Shown here in pieces: positions 1 to 6,139 of a stretch of 37,519 nucleotides of DNA. The stretch lies in IMG/VR virus record IMGVR_UViG_3300028298_000015, positions 1-37,519 of that record, one strand, 5' to 3'. The stretch is from a virus. A model generated the notes under the pieces. That model saw nothing but the letters and a program-made list of their open reading frames with translations, was not told where the DNA came from and ran no database searches. Made by a program: the position numbers and the translations under genes. How positions within the stretch are numbered: the first letter of the stretch is position 1; each line of letters starts with the position of its first letter.

Positions 1-432
1 GATCCGCCACGCTACGCCTGGGGCCACGAGGTGCGACAAACCTCGTGGGTTGACGCAATCCCTTTACCCTGGCGGCGGCGAGCCGTGGCGGTCACCGTGG
101 AGCCTCCAGGCTTGGGCTATACGCACCTGATCTCGGTGCACCTAACTTCGGCGCCGGCCAATGAGGGCGAACGAAATGAGCAAATGAGCGGGCTGTTGGA
201 CTGGATCAAGGGCCTGGACTTTGCGGCCCTGATTGTCCTAGGAGGAGATTTCAACCTGAGCCGGGAAAAAGAGGCCTATCGATATCCCCGGCAGGATGGA
301 TTCCTGGAATCCGGGGCCAGCGTGCCGGATTTTATTTTTGTGCAGGGCCCTTGCCAGTTTGACGGGCGAGAGGTGCTGGCCGACCGGGTGATTAGCGATC
401 ATGGCGGCGTGATCGTGGAGGTGAAGCCGTGA
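1..432 (+). CDS. EEP-family endonuclease/phosphatase-like protein (5' end cut by window)
   Basis: The frame is open from base 1, so the N-terminus lies outside the window; an internal GTG at 31 is not needed as a start. The visible C-terminal part has two signatures of the endonuclease/exonuclease/phosphatase metal-dependent fold: GGDFN followed by LS near visible residue 80, and SDHGG with the catalytic Asp-His near the end. Members cut phosphodiester bonds in DNA, nucleotides or lipids; the substrate cannot be read here. It is transcribed with the lysis genes and its stop overlaps the next GTG by GTGA. An EEP protein beside the spanins is an unusual position. Fold is confident, role is not. 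Confidence 0.75.
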   Translation, partial: DPPRYAWGHEVRQTSWVDAIPLPWRRRAVAVTVEPPGLGYTHLISVHLTSAPANEGERNEQMSGLLDWIKGLDFAALIVLGGDFNLSREKEAYRYPRQDGFLESGASVPDFIFVQGPCQFDGREVLADRVISDHGGVIVEVKP

Positions 433-758
433 GATATCGTGGCTTTTGGCGGGAATTTTGGAGCCGGGATAACAGCATGGTTGACACTATGGCGGTGATC
501 TCGCTGATTATCTCGGCTCCTATCGTCGGATTGGCCTGTATCTCCTTGATCTACGATATTTTTTACTTGGGGTATGGGCTAACTGAGGTTTCGGTCAAAT
601 TGTTCGCAGCCCTAATCCTGGCAGCTACTGGAGGCTTGGCTGTCAGCCGGTTTAGCAAGCGGACCGCGATTGAGATGGCAGGCCGGGTGCTGGAGGATGA
701 GGGCAAGCCGCCTCAGGTCAAGCCCGCGCCGCTGCCGGAGTGCAAGGAGGAATCATGA
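429..758 (+). CDS. Two-TM small membrane protein, holin-like
   Basis: 109 aa. The GTG start at 429 is preceded by GGAGG with 7-nt spacing and overlaps the previous stop. Two hydrophobic segments are visible, about residues 22-48 and 58-75, followed by a charged tail rich in Lys, Glu and Pro. Size, topology and position immediately 5' of the spanins fit a phage holin, which permeabilises the inner membrane for endolysin release. No family signature is recognised, so holin is an inference from context. The stop overlaps the next ATG (ATGA). Confidence 0.6.
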   Translation: MRYRGFWREFWSRDNSMVDTMAVISLIISAPIVGLACISLIYDIFYLGYGLTEVSVKLFAALILAATGGLAVSRFSKRTAIEMAGRVLEDEGKPPQVKPAPLPECKEES

Positions 759-1057
759 TCTGGACTCTCATAACTTCCCGCCTGGGCGGATGGCTGGTGG
801 GGGGGTTGCTGGTAGCGATTCTGGCCGGGGGGTCATATCTCTGGATCGGCAGTCTCCGGTCTGAGGTTTCGACGCTTAAGGCCGAAAACCAGGTGGCCAA
901 AGATACCATAGACTTTTTTAAGAAGGCGGCAAAGATTAACGTGGAAACTGCCAAGGTCCAGGAGGAAATCAATGAAGTGGTTAAAAGTGGTGATCCTCAG
1001 CGCAAGCTTGATCTGCTTATTAAGCTGCGCAAAATGTCCGCCCCGGCCCCAGATTGA
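755..1057 (+). CDS. i-spanin, Rz-like inner-membrane subunit
   Basis: 100 aa. The ATG at 755 follows AAGGAGG. One N-terminal membrane segment (about residues 10-32) is followed by a charged, coiled-coil-like periplasmic region (SEVSTLKAENQ... to residue ~90). A lipoprotein gene starts inside its 3' end in another frame, the classic embedded Rz/Rz1 layout. Spanins fuse inner and outer membranes in the last step of Gram-negative lysis, so the host should have an outer membrane. Sequence similarity to a named family is not obvious; the call rests on topology and arrangement. Confidence 0.75.
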   Translation: MIWTLITSRLGGWLVGGLLVAILAGGSYLWIGSLRSEVSTLKAENQVAKDTIDFFKKAAKINVETAKVQEEINEVVKSGDPQRKLDLLIKLRKMSAPAPD

Positions 1058-1211
1058 TCTTGGGCAACCGCCGATGGTTCCGGAGTTCACCCTTGACGAA
1101 GTGATGAAAACTCCGGATTCGGTTTTTGAGAAGATGAGCCGGTTCTTCGCTGAATCTATCGGGTTTGCCAAGAAAGCACAGTTGGCAGTTGAGACGTGGA
1201 ACAAGAAATGA
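972..1211 (+). CDS. o-spanin, Rz1-like outer-membrane lipoprotein
   Basis: 79 aa, overlapping the i-spanin gene by 86 nt in another frame. The N-terminus has a lysine, a hydrophobic stretch and the lipobox LLSC, cleaved before Cys19. The mature protein begins with a proline-rich segment (PPRPQIDLGQPPMVPEF), typical of Rz1 proteins, then a short amphipathic helix. It should pair with the upstream protein across the periplasm. The lipobox plus overlap makes this one of the safer calls in the lysis block. Confidence 0.8.
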   Translation: MKWLKVVILSASLICLLSCAKCPPRPQIDLGQPPMVPEFTLDEVMKTPDSVFEKMSRFFAESIGFAKKAQLAVETWNKK

Positions 1212-1393
1212 CCCCCGCCTCCTGCCCTCACTGGGAGCTCGACCTTCACCAGATTTTCCCGTGGGTCAGGGTCTGCAAACATTTTATCGGGTGCTCCGGG
1301 TGCCGCTTAGAGGGGGTTGAGGTCTGCCGGTGGCAGGGGTTGCGGACGGTTGCAACCGGCGATGAAGACCGGGTGCTGCCGATCTACGCGTGA
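1208..1393 (+). CDS. Small Cys-rich hypothetical protein
   Basis: 61 aa, beginning with ATG at 1208 in an ATGA overlap with the o-spanin stop, which supports translation. Five or more cysteines (ASCPHW, RVCKHF, GCSGC, EVCRW) suggest zinc binding. No family is recognised. It is the last gene before attP, and its stop codon overlaps the first candidate integrase arm site. Confidence 0.5.
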   Translation: MTPASCPHWELDLHQIFPWVRVCKHFIGCSGCRLEGVEVCRWQGLRTVATGDEDRVLPIYA

Positions 1394-1413
1394 GCGGATG
1401 CGTGAGCGGTTTT
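1391..1413. repeat. 23-bp direct repeat, left copy; candidate integrase arm site (P arm)
   Basis: This 23-bp sequence recurs identically at 1598-1620. Each copy holds two tandem TGAGCGG motifs, and a further TGAGCGG lies at 1423-1429. The two copies flank the attP core at about -100 and +60, the geometry of arm-type sites bound by the N-terminal domain of lambda-like tyrosine integrases. The repeat is seen directly; its function is inferred. Confidence 0.65.
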
Positions 1414-1500
1414 CAGATATAATGAGCGGAAAAAGGAACAAAACAGAGACACAAAACCAGACAAAACTAACGTGGTTGAGGGAATTAACCAAGGGGCCGG

Positions 1501-1548
1501 TGCTTTGGGAGCAGGAAGTCGGCGGTTCGAATCCGCCCGTCCCGACCA
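1501..1548 (+). other. attP: attP core: 3' half of tRNA-Pro(UGG)
   Basis: The sequence runs from the 3' part of the anticodon arm to CCA. The anticodon loop TTTGGGA (anticodon TGG, 1506-1508) is followed by the variable loop, a 5-bp T stem around TTCGAAT, acceptor strand CGTCCCG, discriminator A and CCA. Upstream of 1501 nothing resembles a tRNA 5' half, so this is a tRNA-identical attachment core and not a working tRNA. Phages that integrate into tRNA genes carry such 3' fragments to restore the gene. The integrase stop codon lies 15 bp away. Confidence 0.85.
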
Positions 1549-1562
1549 GTTATTTCAGGTAG

Positions 1563-2621
1563 TTACTCGTTGTAACCGTTCTCGTTGCTGCTGGCTATGA
1601 GCGGATGCGTGAGCGGTTTTTGATTTTGCAGGCTGCGGGCGGCGCGTTTTAGTGATTCATCCGGGCGGCGGCGGAGATATTTTTCGGTAGTGGCCAGAGA
1701 TTTGTGGCGCAGGTATCGGGAGATGGTGCGCAGGTCTTCCCCCAGGTTCATCAGGGTGTCAGCCCCCAGGTGCCGGATGGCGTGAAACCCGAAATGGCGG
1801 ACGCCGGCCTGTCGGCAAATGGTCTTTAGGCGCTTACGGCGCTGGTTGAAGGGGCGGCCGGTGGAGGGGTTGATGAAGACATATTCGGGGTGCCGGTCCC
1901 GCCTCCGGTAAAGCTGCCGCAGGGTTTCCCGCAGTTCATCGGGCATGGGCAACCAATCCTCTTCCATCTGGCCGCCCTTGCGCTTCCGGGTCCAGAGACG
2001 GACTTCCCCCCTATCCCAGTCCATATCAGCCCATTTGAGGCGATAGATTTCGCCTACCCGCCCCAGGGTGTAAAACACGGTGAGAAAAAAAGGACGCTCC
2101 GGGCCAGCGGCCAAGAGAAAGCGGGCCCACTCCTCCGGGGTGATGTGGATCAGATCCCCAGGGTCGGCGGACAATCGGGCGATCTTGGCGCAGGGGTTGA
2201 CCGCCATCAAGCCACGGTCCACCGCCCAGCGGAACAGGGCTGAGAGGTCTTTGCGGTGAAAATTGTAGTTGTAATTGGAGGGGCGGGTCAGGAGATATCG
2301 GCCCACCAGGTGATCGGTGATCTGACTGAGGGGGAGATTGCCGGCGTGATCCCGGAAGGACTGATACACGAAGCGTTTGTATTTCCAGGTTTTGGGCTGG
2401 AATTTGCGCTGGGCCTCTTCGAGATAATCAAGGGTCAGTGAGTCGAAATCCCAACTCGGCGGCGAGCCTGAGCTTTTCCTCTCGTGTTTTAGGCGCTTGC
2501 GGTGTTCGGCCCGGGCTGCCTTCGCCTTCGCCTTGGAGGGGAACCACTGCCCTGAGTAGTTCTGCCCCTGCAATTCGAAGCGATACCTCCACCCCTTGCC
2601 CTTGACCTGCCAACACCCCAT
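1563..2621 (-). CDS. int: Tyrosine-recombinase integrase
   Basis: 352 aa. The N-terminal ~60 residues (lysine-rich, GWRYRFELQGQ) match the arm-binding domain; a SAM-like core-binding domain follows (about 65-150). The C-terminal catalytic domain shows Arg in LGRVGEIYRLKW, the HAIRH box, then HKSLATTEKYL with the nucleophilic Tyr. It catalyses recombination between attP and a host tRNA-Pro gene. The stop lies 15 bp from the attP core. Its start overlaps the upstream HTH gene by about 190 nt, so translation is probably coupled. It belongs to the leftward early operon and is likely repressed with it. Confidence 0.95.
   Translation of the reverse strand: MGCWQVKGKGWRYRFELQGQNYSGQWFPSKAKAKAARAEHRKRLKHERKSSGSPPSWDFDSLTLDYLEEAQRKFQPKTWKYKRFVYQSFRDHAGNLPLSQITDHLVGRYLLTRPSNYNYNFHRKDLSALFRWAVDRGLMAVNPCAKIARLSADPGDLIHITPEEWARFLLAAGPERPFFLTVFYTLGRVGEIYRLKWADMDWDRGEVRLWTRKRKGGQMEEDWLPMPDELRETLRQLYRRRDRHPEYVFINPSTGRPFNQRRKRLKTICRQAGVRHFGFHAIRHLGADTLMNLGEDLRTISRYLRHKSLATTEKYLRRRPDESLKRAARSLQNQKPLTHPLIASSNENGYNE
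1598..1620. repeat. 23-bp direct repeat, right copy; candidate integrase arm site (P' arm)
   Basis: Identical to 1391-1413. It lies inside the 3' end of the integrase coding sequence, so it is constrained both as protein and, presumably, as a binding site. Two TGAGCGG motifs occur 12 bp apart in the copy. Confidence 0.65.
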
Positions 2622-2763
2622 AGATGACCCCCGGAGAGAATCTCAAAACGCCGATCCCGGCAGGATAAAACCCCCCCAACCGGCGTTTATGCTTATACAC
2701 CGTTTTCGGGGAGAGATTCAAGAGTTTTGCGACCTGCTCCGGGGTCAGGAGCGGGGTGAGCAT
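2428..2763 (-). CDS. Excisionase-like HTH protein overlapping int
   Basis: 111 aa. The N-terminal MerR/excisionase-type helix-turn-helix reads TPEQVAKLLNLSPKTVYKHKRR, a family that includes AlpA/Xis directionality factors. The last ~65 residues are encoded in a frame overlapping int and look low-complexity (Gly/Arg rich), so that tail may be a by-product of the overlap. The first residues MLTPLLT are shared with the protein at 4800-5084. Position directly 5' of int suggests control of excision. HTH confident; excisionase role inferred. Confidence 0.7.
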   Translation of the reverse strand: MLTPLLTPEQVAKLLNLSPKTVYKHKRRLGGFYPAGIGVLRFSPGVIYGVLAGQGQGVEVSLRIAGAELLRAVVPLQGEGEGSPGRTPQAPKTREEKLRLAAELGFRLTDP

Positions 2764-2765
2764 GG

Positions 2766-3140
2766 TTAGGTGTCCTTTATGATCGCCTGAATATCGGGGC
2801 GCGAGAGAATGGCTTTGGCTGCATTAACAACTGTCATAAACTTTGCAGAATAAAATTTATTCCCCGGCATCCTTCCTGGGTTCTCTGTATGGCTTTCAAA
2901 GTATTGTTGTTCGGTGATTAATTTAATCAGTGGGGCCCCCAGTTCTTTTATTAGTTTCTTGAGGTTATCGAGTTCCTCAAGTTTTATCTGTAACTCCTGG
3001 TTATTTTTTATTGCCCATCCCCGCCAGCATTCATGCAAACGGGGTAACTGATCATTGTCCAGTGTCCCACATCTAAATTTCCCATAGGTAATGCTTGGAT
3101 CGGCGTATTTAACCGCTCCACAAAACGGACAATTAGCCAT
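2766..3140 (-). CDS. Zinc-ribbon hypothetical protein (MANCPFCGA paralogue 1)
   Basis: 124 aa. It begins MANCPFCGA with a CPFC knuckle, and further Cys/His (CGTL, LHECW) could complete a zinc site. The middle (residues 45-75) is predicted helical or coiled coil (ELQIKLEELDNLKKLIKEL). The start overlaps the stop of the 3140-3361 gene (TAATG). The same N-terminus in the neighbouring gene, together with a 63-bp DNA repeat, shows tandem duplication. Function unknown. Confidence 0.65.
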   Translation of the reverse strand: MANCPFCGAVKYADPSITYGKFRCGTLDNDQLPRLHECWRGWAIKNNQELQIKLEELDNLKKLIKELGAPLIKLITEQQYFESHTENPGRMPGNKFYSAKFMTVVNAAKAILSRPDIQAIIKDT

Positions 3141-3183
3141 TACTTTTTCTCCTCCACAATCTTCTCGCCCACGGCTGCCTCAA
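3121..3183. repeat. 63-bp direct repeat, copy 1
   Basis: Nearly identical to 3342-3404 with a few mismatches. It spans the 5' codons of one zinc-ribbon gene and the 3' codons of the gene transcribed before it (...AVGEKIVEEKK). It marks unequal recombination or duplication of the MANCPFCGA unit. Confidence 0.8.
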
Positions 3184-3361
3184 GCGTCTCCCTGGCAACT
3201 TTCTTGAGGTCGGCGATTTCGGTTTCAAAACACTTTTTGGTGTGTGGCGTACTAAACAATCTTTCTCCTGATGAAAGAATTTTATAGCATACTCCACAAT
3301 CATAGTGATGCCATGTTCCAGATTTATCTCCTATAGCGCCACAAAACGGGCAATTAGCCAT
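3140..3361 (-). CDS. Zinc-ribbon hypothetical protein (MANCPFCGA paralogue 2)
   Basis: 73 aa. It starts MANCPFCGA, then HHYDCGVCYK gives a second CxxC, so a four-Cys zinc ribbon is likely (Cys4, Cys7, Cys22, Cys25). A lysine/glutamate-rich helix ends the protein (AVGEKIVEEKK). The SD AAGGA precedes the ATG at 3361. The start overlaps the stop of a short remnant that repeats the same C-terminal peptide. Role unknown; small zinc-ribbon proteins are common in phage early operons. Confidence 0.65.
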   Translation of the reverse strand: MANCPFCGAIGDKSGTWHHYDCGVCYKILSSGERLFSTPHTKKCFETEIADLKKVARETLEAAVGEKIVEEKK

Positions 3362-3404
3362 TACTTTTCCTTATCCACAATCTTCTCGCCCACGGCTGCC
3401 TCAA
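3342..3404. repeat. 63-bp direct repeat, copy 2
   Basis: Partner of 3121-3183. This copy covers the start of the 3140-3361 gene and the remnant C-terminus at 3361-3426. Confidence 0.8.
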
Positions 3405-3426
3405 AACAGCTAACTGTGCTTCCCAT
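3361..3426 (-). pseudogene. Remnant 3' end of a third MANCPFCGA-type gene
   Basis: A 21-residue reading frame (MGSTVSCFEAAVGEKIVDKEK) whose last 12 residues copy the C-terminus of the adjacent zinc-ribbon protein. The TAATG overlap with the next gene is retained. No good SD precedes the ATG at 3426. It is best read as the tail left after duplication and deletion, possibly kept for translational coupling. Confidence 0.45.
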
Positions 3427-3452
3427 ATAGTCTTTAATAGGGAATTATATAG

Positions 3453-3812
3453 TTAATTCCCGTAGTCAATTGCCACCACCTGGCCATTCAGCCAACCAAA
3501 CGAATCTGATTTATCCTCTGCTGGAATCCGATAATCAGGATGGTCAACCAATGACTCGTAATCAAATTTTTCATATTCTTCGTCAGTCATTACCCGAACC
3601 CTGGGCATTACCACAAGAAGGCCACCGGGTAACGAAAAAAGAACAGGACAAAAGCCCTCAACATGGTTGGTAAGCCTTGAAATATTCTTTTCCTGCATAT
3701 TGGCTAACAATCCATGAAGAAATAAACGCCATTCTCTCAAGGACGGAATTTTTATTGCATAGGGACCAATCAGCAAAACTTCCCTTGTAGCGCCATTTCT
3801 ATTTAATCTCAT
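3453..3812 (-). CDS. Small kinase-like (APH/protein-kinase fold) hypothetical protein
   Basis: 119 aa from ATG 3812. The pattern resembles a miniature kinase: a Lys in a beta-3-like strand (GPYAIKIPS, ~20), a helix, a hinge-like segment (GGLLVVMPRVRV, ~68), and a C-terminal FGWLNGQVVAIDYGN recalling the Asn-containing catalytic loop plus DFG. An HxD motif is not clear, so activity is uncertain. A strong SD (AAAGGAG) precedes an out-of-frame 8-codon ORF, MREINEIK-stop, which overlaps this start and may couple translation. AT-rich relative to neighbours. Confidence 0.45.
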   Translation of the reverse strand: MRLNRNGATREVLLIGPYAIKIPSLREWRLFLHGLLANMQEKNISRLTNHVEGFCPVLFSLPGGLLVVMPRVRVMTDEEYEKFDYESLVDHPDYRIPAEDKSDSFGWLNGQVVAIDYGN

Positions 3813-3846
3813 TGATTTCTCGCATTTGATTTCTCCTTTAAAAGTT

Positions 3847-3952
3847 CCCTGGGGGCCGGAGTTTCGAGTATCCGGCTTGAGAAGGAAGGCGCGACCTTCT
3901 CCTAAATTTATCGCCCGTGTTGCCCCCGACCTCACGCCGGGCCGCCCCAGGG
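3847..3952 (-). ncRNA. Candidate structured leader RNA (multi-branch fold)
   Basis: Pairing seen by eye: an 8-bp closing stem (3847-3854 with 3945-3952), a 6-bp hairpin (3855-3860 with 3871-3876, 10-nt loop) and a 7-bp hairpin (3879-3885 with 3895-3901). The closing and first stems stack directly. It lies in the 144-bp gap 5' of the kinase-like gene on the leftward transcript. It may be an enlarged member of the intergenic hairpin family in this phage or a cis-regulatory RNA. Confidence 0.4.
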
Positions 3953-3956
3953 TTGT

Positions 3957-4139
3957 TTATTTTTCAAAGCAGTCTGGACAAACCTGCGTGTCCTCAGCAA
4001 TCCACCACCCCGCATCGGCTGCTGCGGCTGGAGGCCCCTCAAAGTAACCCCTATCATCTTGAGGGTAGTGAGGTCTCACGATCTCTTGAGTGCCATCCTG
4101 GGGGTTACACCGGTCACAGGTTATGATGGTGTGGATCAT
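3957..4139 (-). CDS. Small zinc-binding hypothetical protein
   Basis: 60 aa. ATG 4139 is chosen because it overlaps the DUF5131 stop as ATGA; an in-frame GTG lies at 4151. An N-terminal CDRC and a C-terminal CPDC make a plausible four-Cys zinc site separated by an acidic, aromatic middle. No family recognised. Translationally coupled to the gene before it. Confidence 0.6.
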   Translation of the reverse strand: MIHTIITCDRCNPQDGTQEIVRPHYPQDDRGYFEGPPAAAADAGWWIAEDTQVCPDCFEK

Positions 4140-4735
4140 GGGTTCGGCCACTCCTGAATCTTTACGGTGGAGGGGGCGCCCGGCGGATAAAGATTGTCTT
4201 TAAGGAATATCGGAACCCCCGCCGCCCGATACTGGTGGATAAGTCCCGACACGCACTCATCCTTTGGCTTCACCGGCCCGGAACCGGTCTGCGCGCCGAT
4301 GATGGCCCACGGCTCAATGCAGTTGGGGGGCCATAAGCCATTCCATTGCTCAAGGCGGCGGGGGTTCTTGGTTAAGAACTGATAGACATGCTGCGGAGCC
4401 CTACCACAAGCCCCCAGCACAGCGTTAATCCACACCGAATCTACCCAATCCCCGAACAGGTCCCCCATAGAAACAACAAAGATTTTGCTGGGCTTTTTGG
4501 TCTTGGCGGGCTGGGAGAGGCGGTCGGGGTGGAAGGTGGGGGCAAAGGGGTCCATCAAGGCCCAAAGCTCAGGATGATCGTGTGTCGGACGAAATCTCTC
4601 CCAAAATCTAAAAGCAATCTTTTGGGCATAGCAATAAGGACACCGATTCGGCTTTTCCGCCGTGCCGCCAGGACCCCAACAGCCGGTTACGGGGTTCCAG
4701 GTAAAGTCGGTCCATTCAATCTTGGTCTTGTTCAT
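4136..4735 (-). CDS. DUF5131 (phage Gp37/Gp68 family) protein
   Basis: 199 aa from ATG 4735, after GAGG. The family signature is clear: TKIEWTDFTWNPVTGC near the N-terminus, then CPYCYAQ, and mid-protein FVVSMGDLFGDWV and FLTKNPRRL. The family is widespread in phages and has a radical-SAM-like cysteine arrangement; its reaction is not established. An upstream in-frame GTG (4741) is less likely. It lies in the leftward operon with overlapping neighbours. Confidence 0.85.
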   Translation of the reverse strand: MNKTKIEWTDFTWNPVTGCWGPGGTAEKPNRCPYCYAQKIAFRFWERFRPTHDHPELWALMDPFAPTFHPDRLSQPAKTKKPSKIFVVSMGDLFGDWVDSVWINAVLGACGRAPQHVYQFLTKNPRRLEQWNGLWPPNCIEPWAIIGAQTGSGPVKPKDECVSGLIHQYRAAGVPIFLKDNLYPPGAPSTVKIQEWPNP

Positions 4736-4799
4736 GCTCACCTCAAAGTTCCCGGCCCCAGGGCGGCGGGGGCGGGGTTAGGGGTTGATATGTGGGAGG

Positions 4800-5084
4800 T
4801 TAGGTGATGCCAATTTTCAACGGAGCCTCGTTCAGGGGCGGCCAGGGGTCGCCGGTCATGGGGTCGCGGCGGGTTTTTAAATCCCGCCAGTCCTGGCAGT
4901 GGAACGCCGGGTCGGCGGGGTTCCGGAGGCTGTCGGCCTTGATCCGGAGGATGGCGTATTTCCCCCCGGGTTTGCGAAGGTCCACCACCTCTACTTGATG
5001 AGACTCAATCATGCGGGTGAGGGTGTTGGGGCAGACGTTCAGCAATTTGGCTGCCTGCGACCGGGTCAGGAGAGGGGTGAGCAT
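4800..5084 (-). CDS. Excisionase/MerR-type HTH protein, second MLTPLLT paralogue
   Basis: 94 aa. The helix-turn-helix (TRSQAAKLLNVCPNTLTRMIESHQV) is followed by a beta-wing-like strand (KYAILRIKADSL). The first seven residues, MLTPLLT, equal those of the HTH gene next to int, so the two genes share a duplicated 5' segment. The C-terminal DPMTGDPWPP recurs as a separate 22-residue ORF at 6770-6838, backed by a 43-bp DNA repeat. Probably a small DNA-binding regulator; a second excisionase is possible. Confidence 0.65.
   Translation of the reverse strand: MLTPLLTRSQAAKLLNVCPNTLTRMIESHQVEVVDLRKPGGKYAILRIKADSLRNPADPAFHCQDWRDLKTRRDPMTGDPWPPLNEAPLKIGIT
4837..4879. repeat. 43-bp direct repeat, copy 1
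   Basis: Matches 6786-6828 with two or three mismatches; the first 30 bp are identical. It encodes the DPMTGDPWPP peptide on the minus strand. Confidence 0.8.
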
Positions 5085-5136
5085 TTAGGTTTTCTCCCGC
5101 CCCGATATTTCTAACCCGCCTCGGGGCCGGCGGGGG

Positions 5137-5214
5137 TTACTGACAGGAACCTATATGCTTCTTACCACATAATGCGCATGGCGACTCAACACGGTCTCTG
5201 CTCGGTTTAATCAC
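5137..5214 (-). CDS. Possible 25-aa zinc-knuckle peptide, start unresolved
   Basis: The frame reads IKPSRDRVESPCALCGKKH then IGSC; CxxC-H-C spacing fits a zinc knuckle. A perfect AAGGAGGTGA SD lies at its 5' end, but the only in-frame start is a GTG inside the SD, or an AUU directly after it. Either the start is non-canonical or the start codon was lost. It follows the 38-aa membrane protein by a few bases. Confidence 0.35.
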   Translation of the reverse strand: MIKPSRDRVESPCALCGKKHIGSCQ

Positions 5215-5223
5215 CTCCTTTTA

Positions 5224-5340
5224 TTATGGCCAATCATCCAGAAAATCGCCAGTTAGGATGTACATAATCAAACAAAAGACTGCAATCCAATAACCGTCAC
5301 GTTGATATATTTCTTTAATAGACCAATGTTCTGAACTCAT
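5224..5340 (-). CDS. 38-aa single-TM peptide
   Basis: ATG 5340 follows a near-perfect SD (GGAGGTGAT). The peptide MSSEHWSIKEIYQRDG is followed by one hydrophobic helix (YWIAVFCLIMYIL) and an acidic end (GDFLDDWP). AT-rich, unlike the core phage genes. Function unknown; small membrane peptides in early operons may act in superinfection exclusion, but nothing here proves that. Confidence 0.6.
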   Translation of the reverse strand: MSSEHWSIKEIYQRDGYWIAVFCLIMYILTGDFLDDWP

Positions 5341-5471
5341 ATCACCTCCTTTCTCCCAGGGCCGGCGGCACTCAACCGCCCCTAATTATGCTTTCCGGAA
5401 CTTCCACCTCAAAAAGTCCTTGGCAACCCTTGACCGGGAAAGATTCTATAGCCTGCTTTGCTATTCCTTGT

Positions 5472-5774
5472 TCATGGTAACTCTACAATGCTGATTAATA
5501 CCCAATTGTGATGCTCCCATAATAACCCCTTAGATTGAGTACATGTGATCATAACTTTTTTCTTTGTATCCCTATTCTCACACACCATGACTAAATCACG
5601 ATCTAACTGCATTAAATATCGATATCTGACAATTTTTATAGGTTGATAGTTACTTAATCCCATTTCGCTAAGCGCCTCGTTTGCCATATTAAACTTACCA
5701 CTTGCTTCTGTGTTGTTACATATAATCAAAGACCCCATGAACACTATAAAAACAATAAATAACTTTTGTGTCAT
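5472..5774 (-). CDS. Exported small hypothetical protein
   Basis: 100 aa. A typical signal peptide (MTQKLFIVFIVFMGSLIICNNTEASG) has a likely cleavage site near residue 25. The mature part is beta-rich and contains two cysteines (VCEN and ITCT) that could form a disulphide. Markedly AT-rich, which suggests recent acquisition as a moron-type gene. The gap 5341-5471 holds no convincing gene: one frame without any start codon, plus a GC-rich hairpin at 5361-5384. Confidence 0.6.
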   Translation of the reverse strand: MTQKLFIVFIVFMGSLIICNNTEASGKFNMANEALSEMGLSNYQPIKIVRYRYLMQLDRDLVMVCENRDTKKKVMITCTQSKGLLWEHHNWVLISIVELP

Positions 5775-5796
5775 TTGATTTCATCCCCTTTTTCAA

Positions 5797-5818
5797 GGGC
5801 CAGCCACATTACTGGCCC
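5797..5818. other. Intergenic hairpin GGGCCAG/CTGGCCC
   Basis: A 7-bp perfect stem with an 8-nt loop sits just upstream of the 5774 start. The same stem sequence, one base pair longer, recurs at 31871-31898. Its outer side is followed by a 19-bp segment (5816-5834) repeated exactly at 6161-6179. No U-tract, so not a normal terminator. Confidence 0.6.
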
Positions 5819-5868
5819 CGGTTGCGCCCGCTTCGGCATATAGTCAAACATTTATCCCTCCATCGGGG

Positions 5869-6126
5869 CTATGCAATAGAGTCCTTTTCATACCACCTTT
5901 CATGTGGTGGGGCATCGGGAGACACCTTATCTCTGACTAACTGTTTAGGGAGCCAATAAGGACAATCCAAACCGCGCTTATTGTTTTCTTGGGTTGCTTC
6001 GGGATCAATGGTTAAGCTAAATTCCTGGCAAAACCCCGGTTCGCCATCGTATGCTTTGTAATTTAAGTGGCAATTATCACAAGTAATAAAGTCCTCTGAA
6101 AAATTAAAACACCTTTTTTGGCTCAT
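5869..6126 (-). CDS. Small Cys-rich hypothetical protein
   Basis: 85 aa. ATG 6126 is chosen for the GGGAG SD 6 nt before it. Cysteines at CFNF, TCDNCH, GFCQEF and DCPYW suggest metal binding. The first two thirds are acidic and aromatic. No family recognised. Preceded by a GC-rich intergenic hairpin. Confidence 0.55.
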   Translation of the reverse strand: MSQKRCFNFSEDFITCDNCHLNYKAYDGEPGFCQEFSLTIDPEATQENNKRGLDCPYWLPKQLVRDKVSPDAPPHERWYEKDSIA

Positions 6127-6139
6127 AGTTTTCTCCCAT

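Noticed and set aside
1418-1423. TATAAT near attP as a promoter
   Set aside because: No acceptable -35 at 15-19 bp upstream.
1440-1548. A functional tRNA-Pro gene
   Set aside because: Only the 3' half from the anticodon arm to CCA is present; the upstream bases form no D arm, acceptor 5' strand or matching anticodon 5' strand.
5341-5471. Possible 30-residue protein on the minus strand (...CQGLFEVEVPESII)
   Set aside because: The frame looks protein-like but has no start codon and no SD in position.
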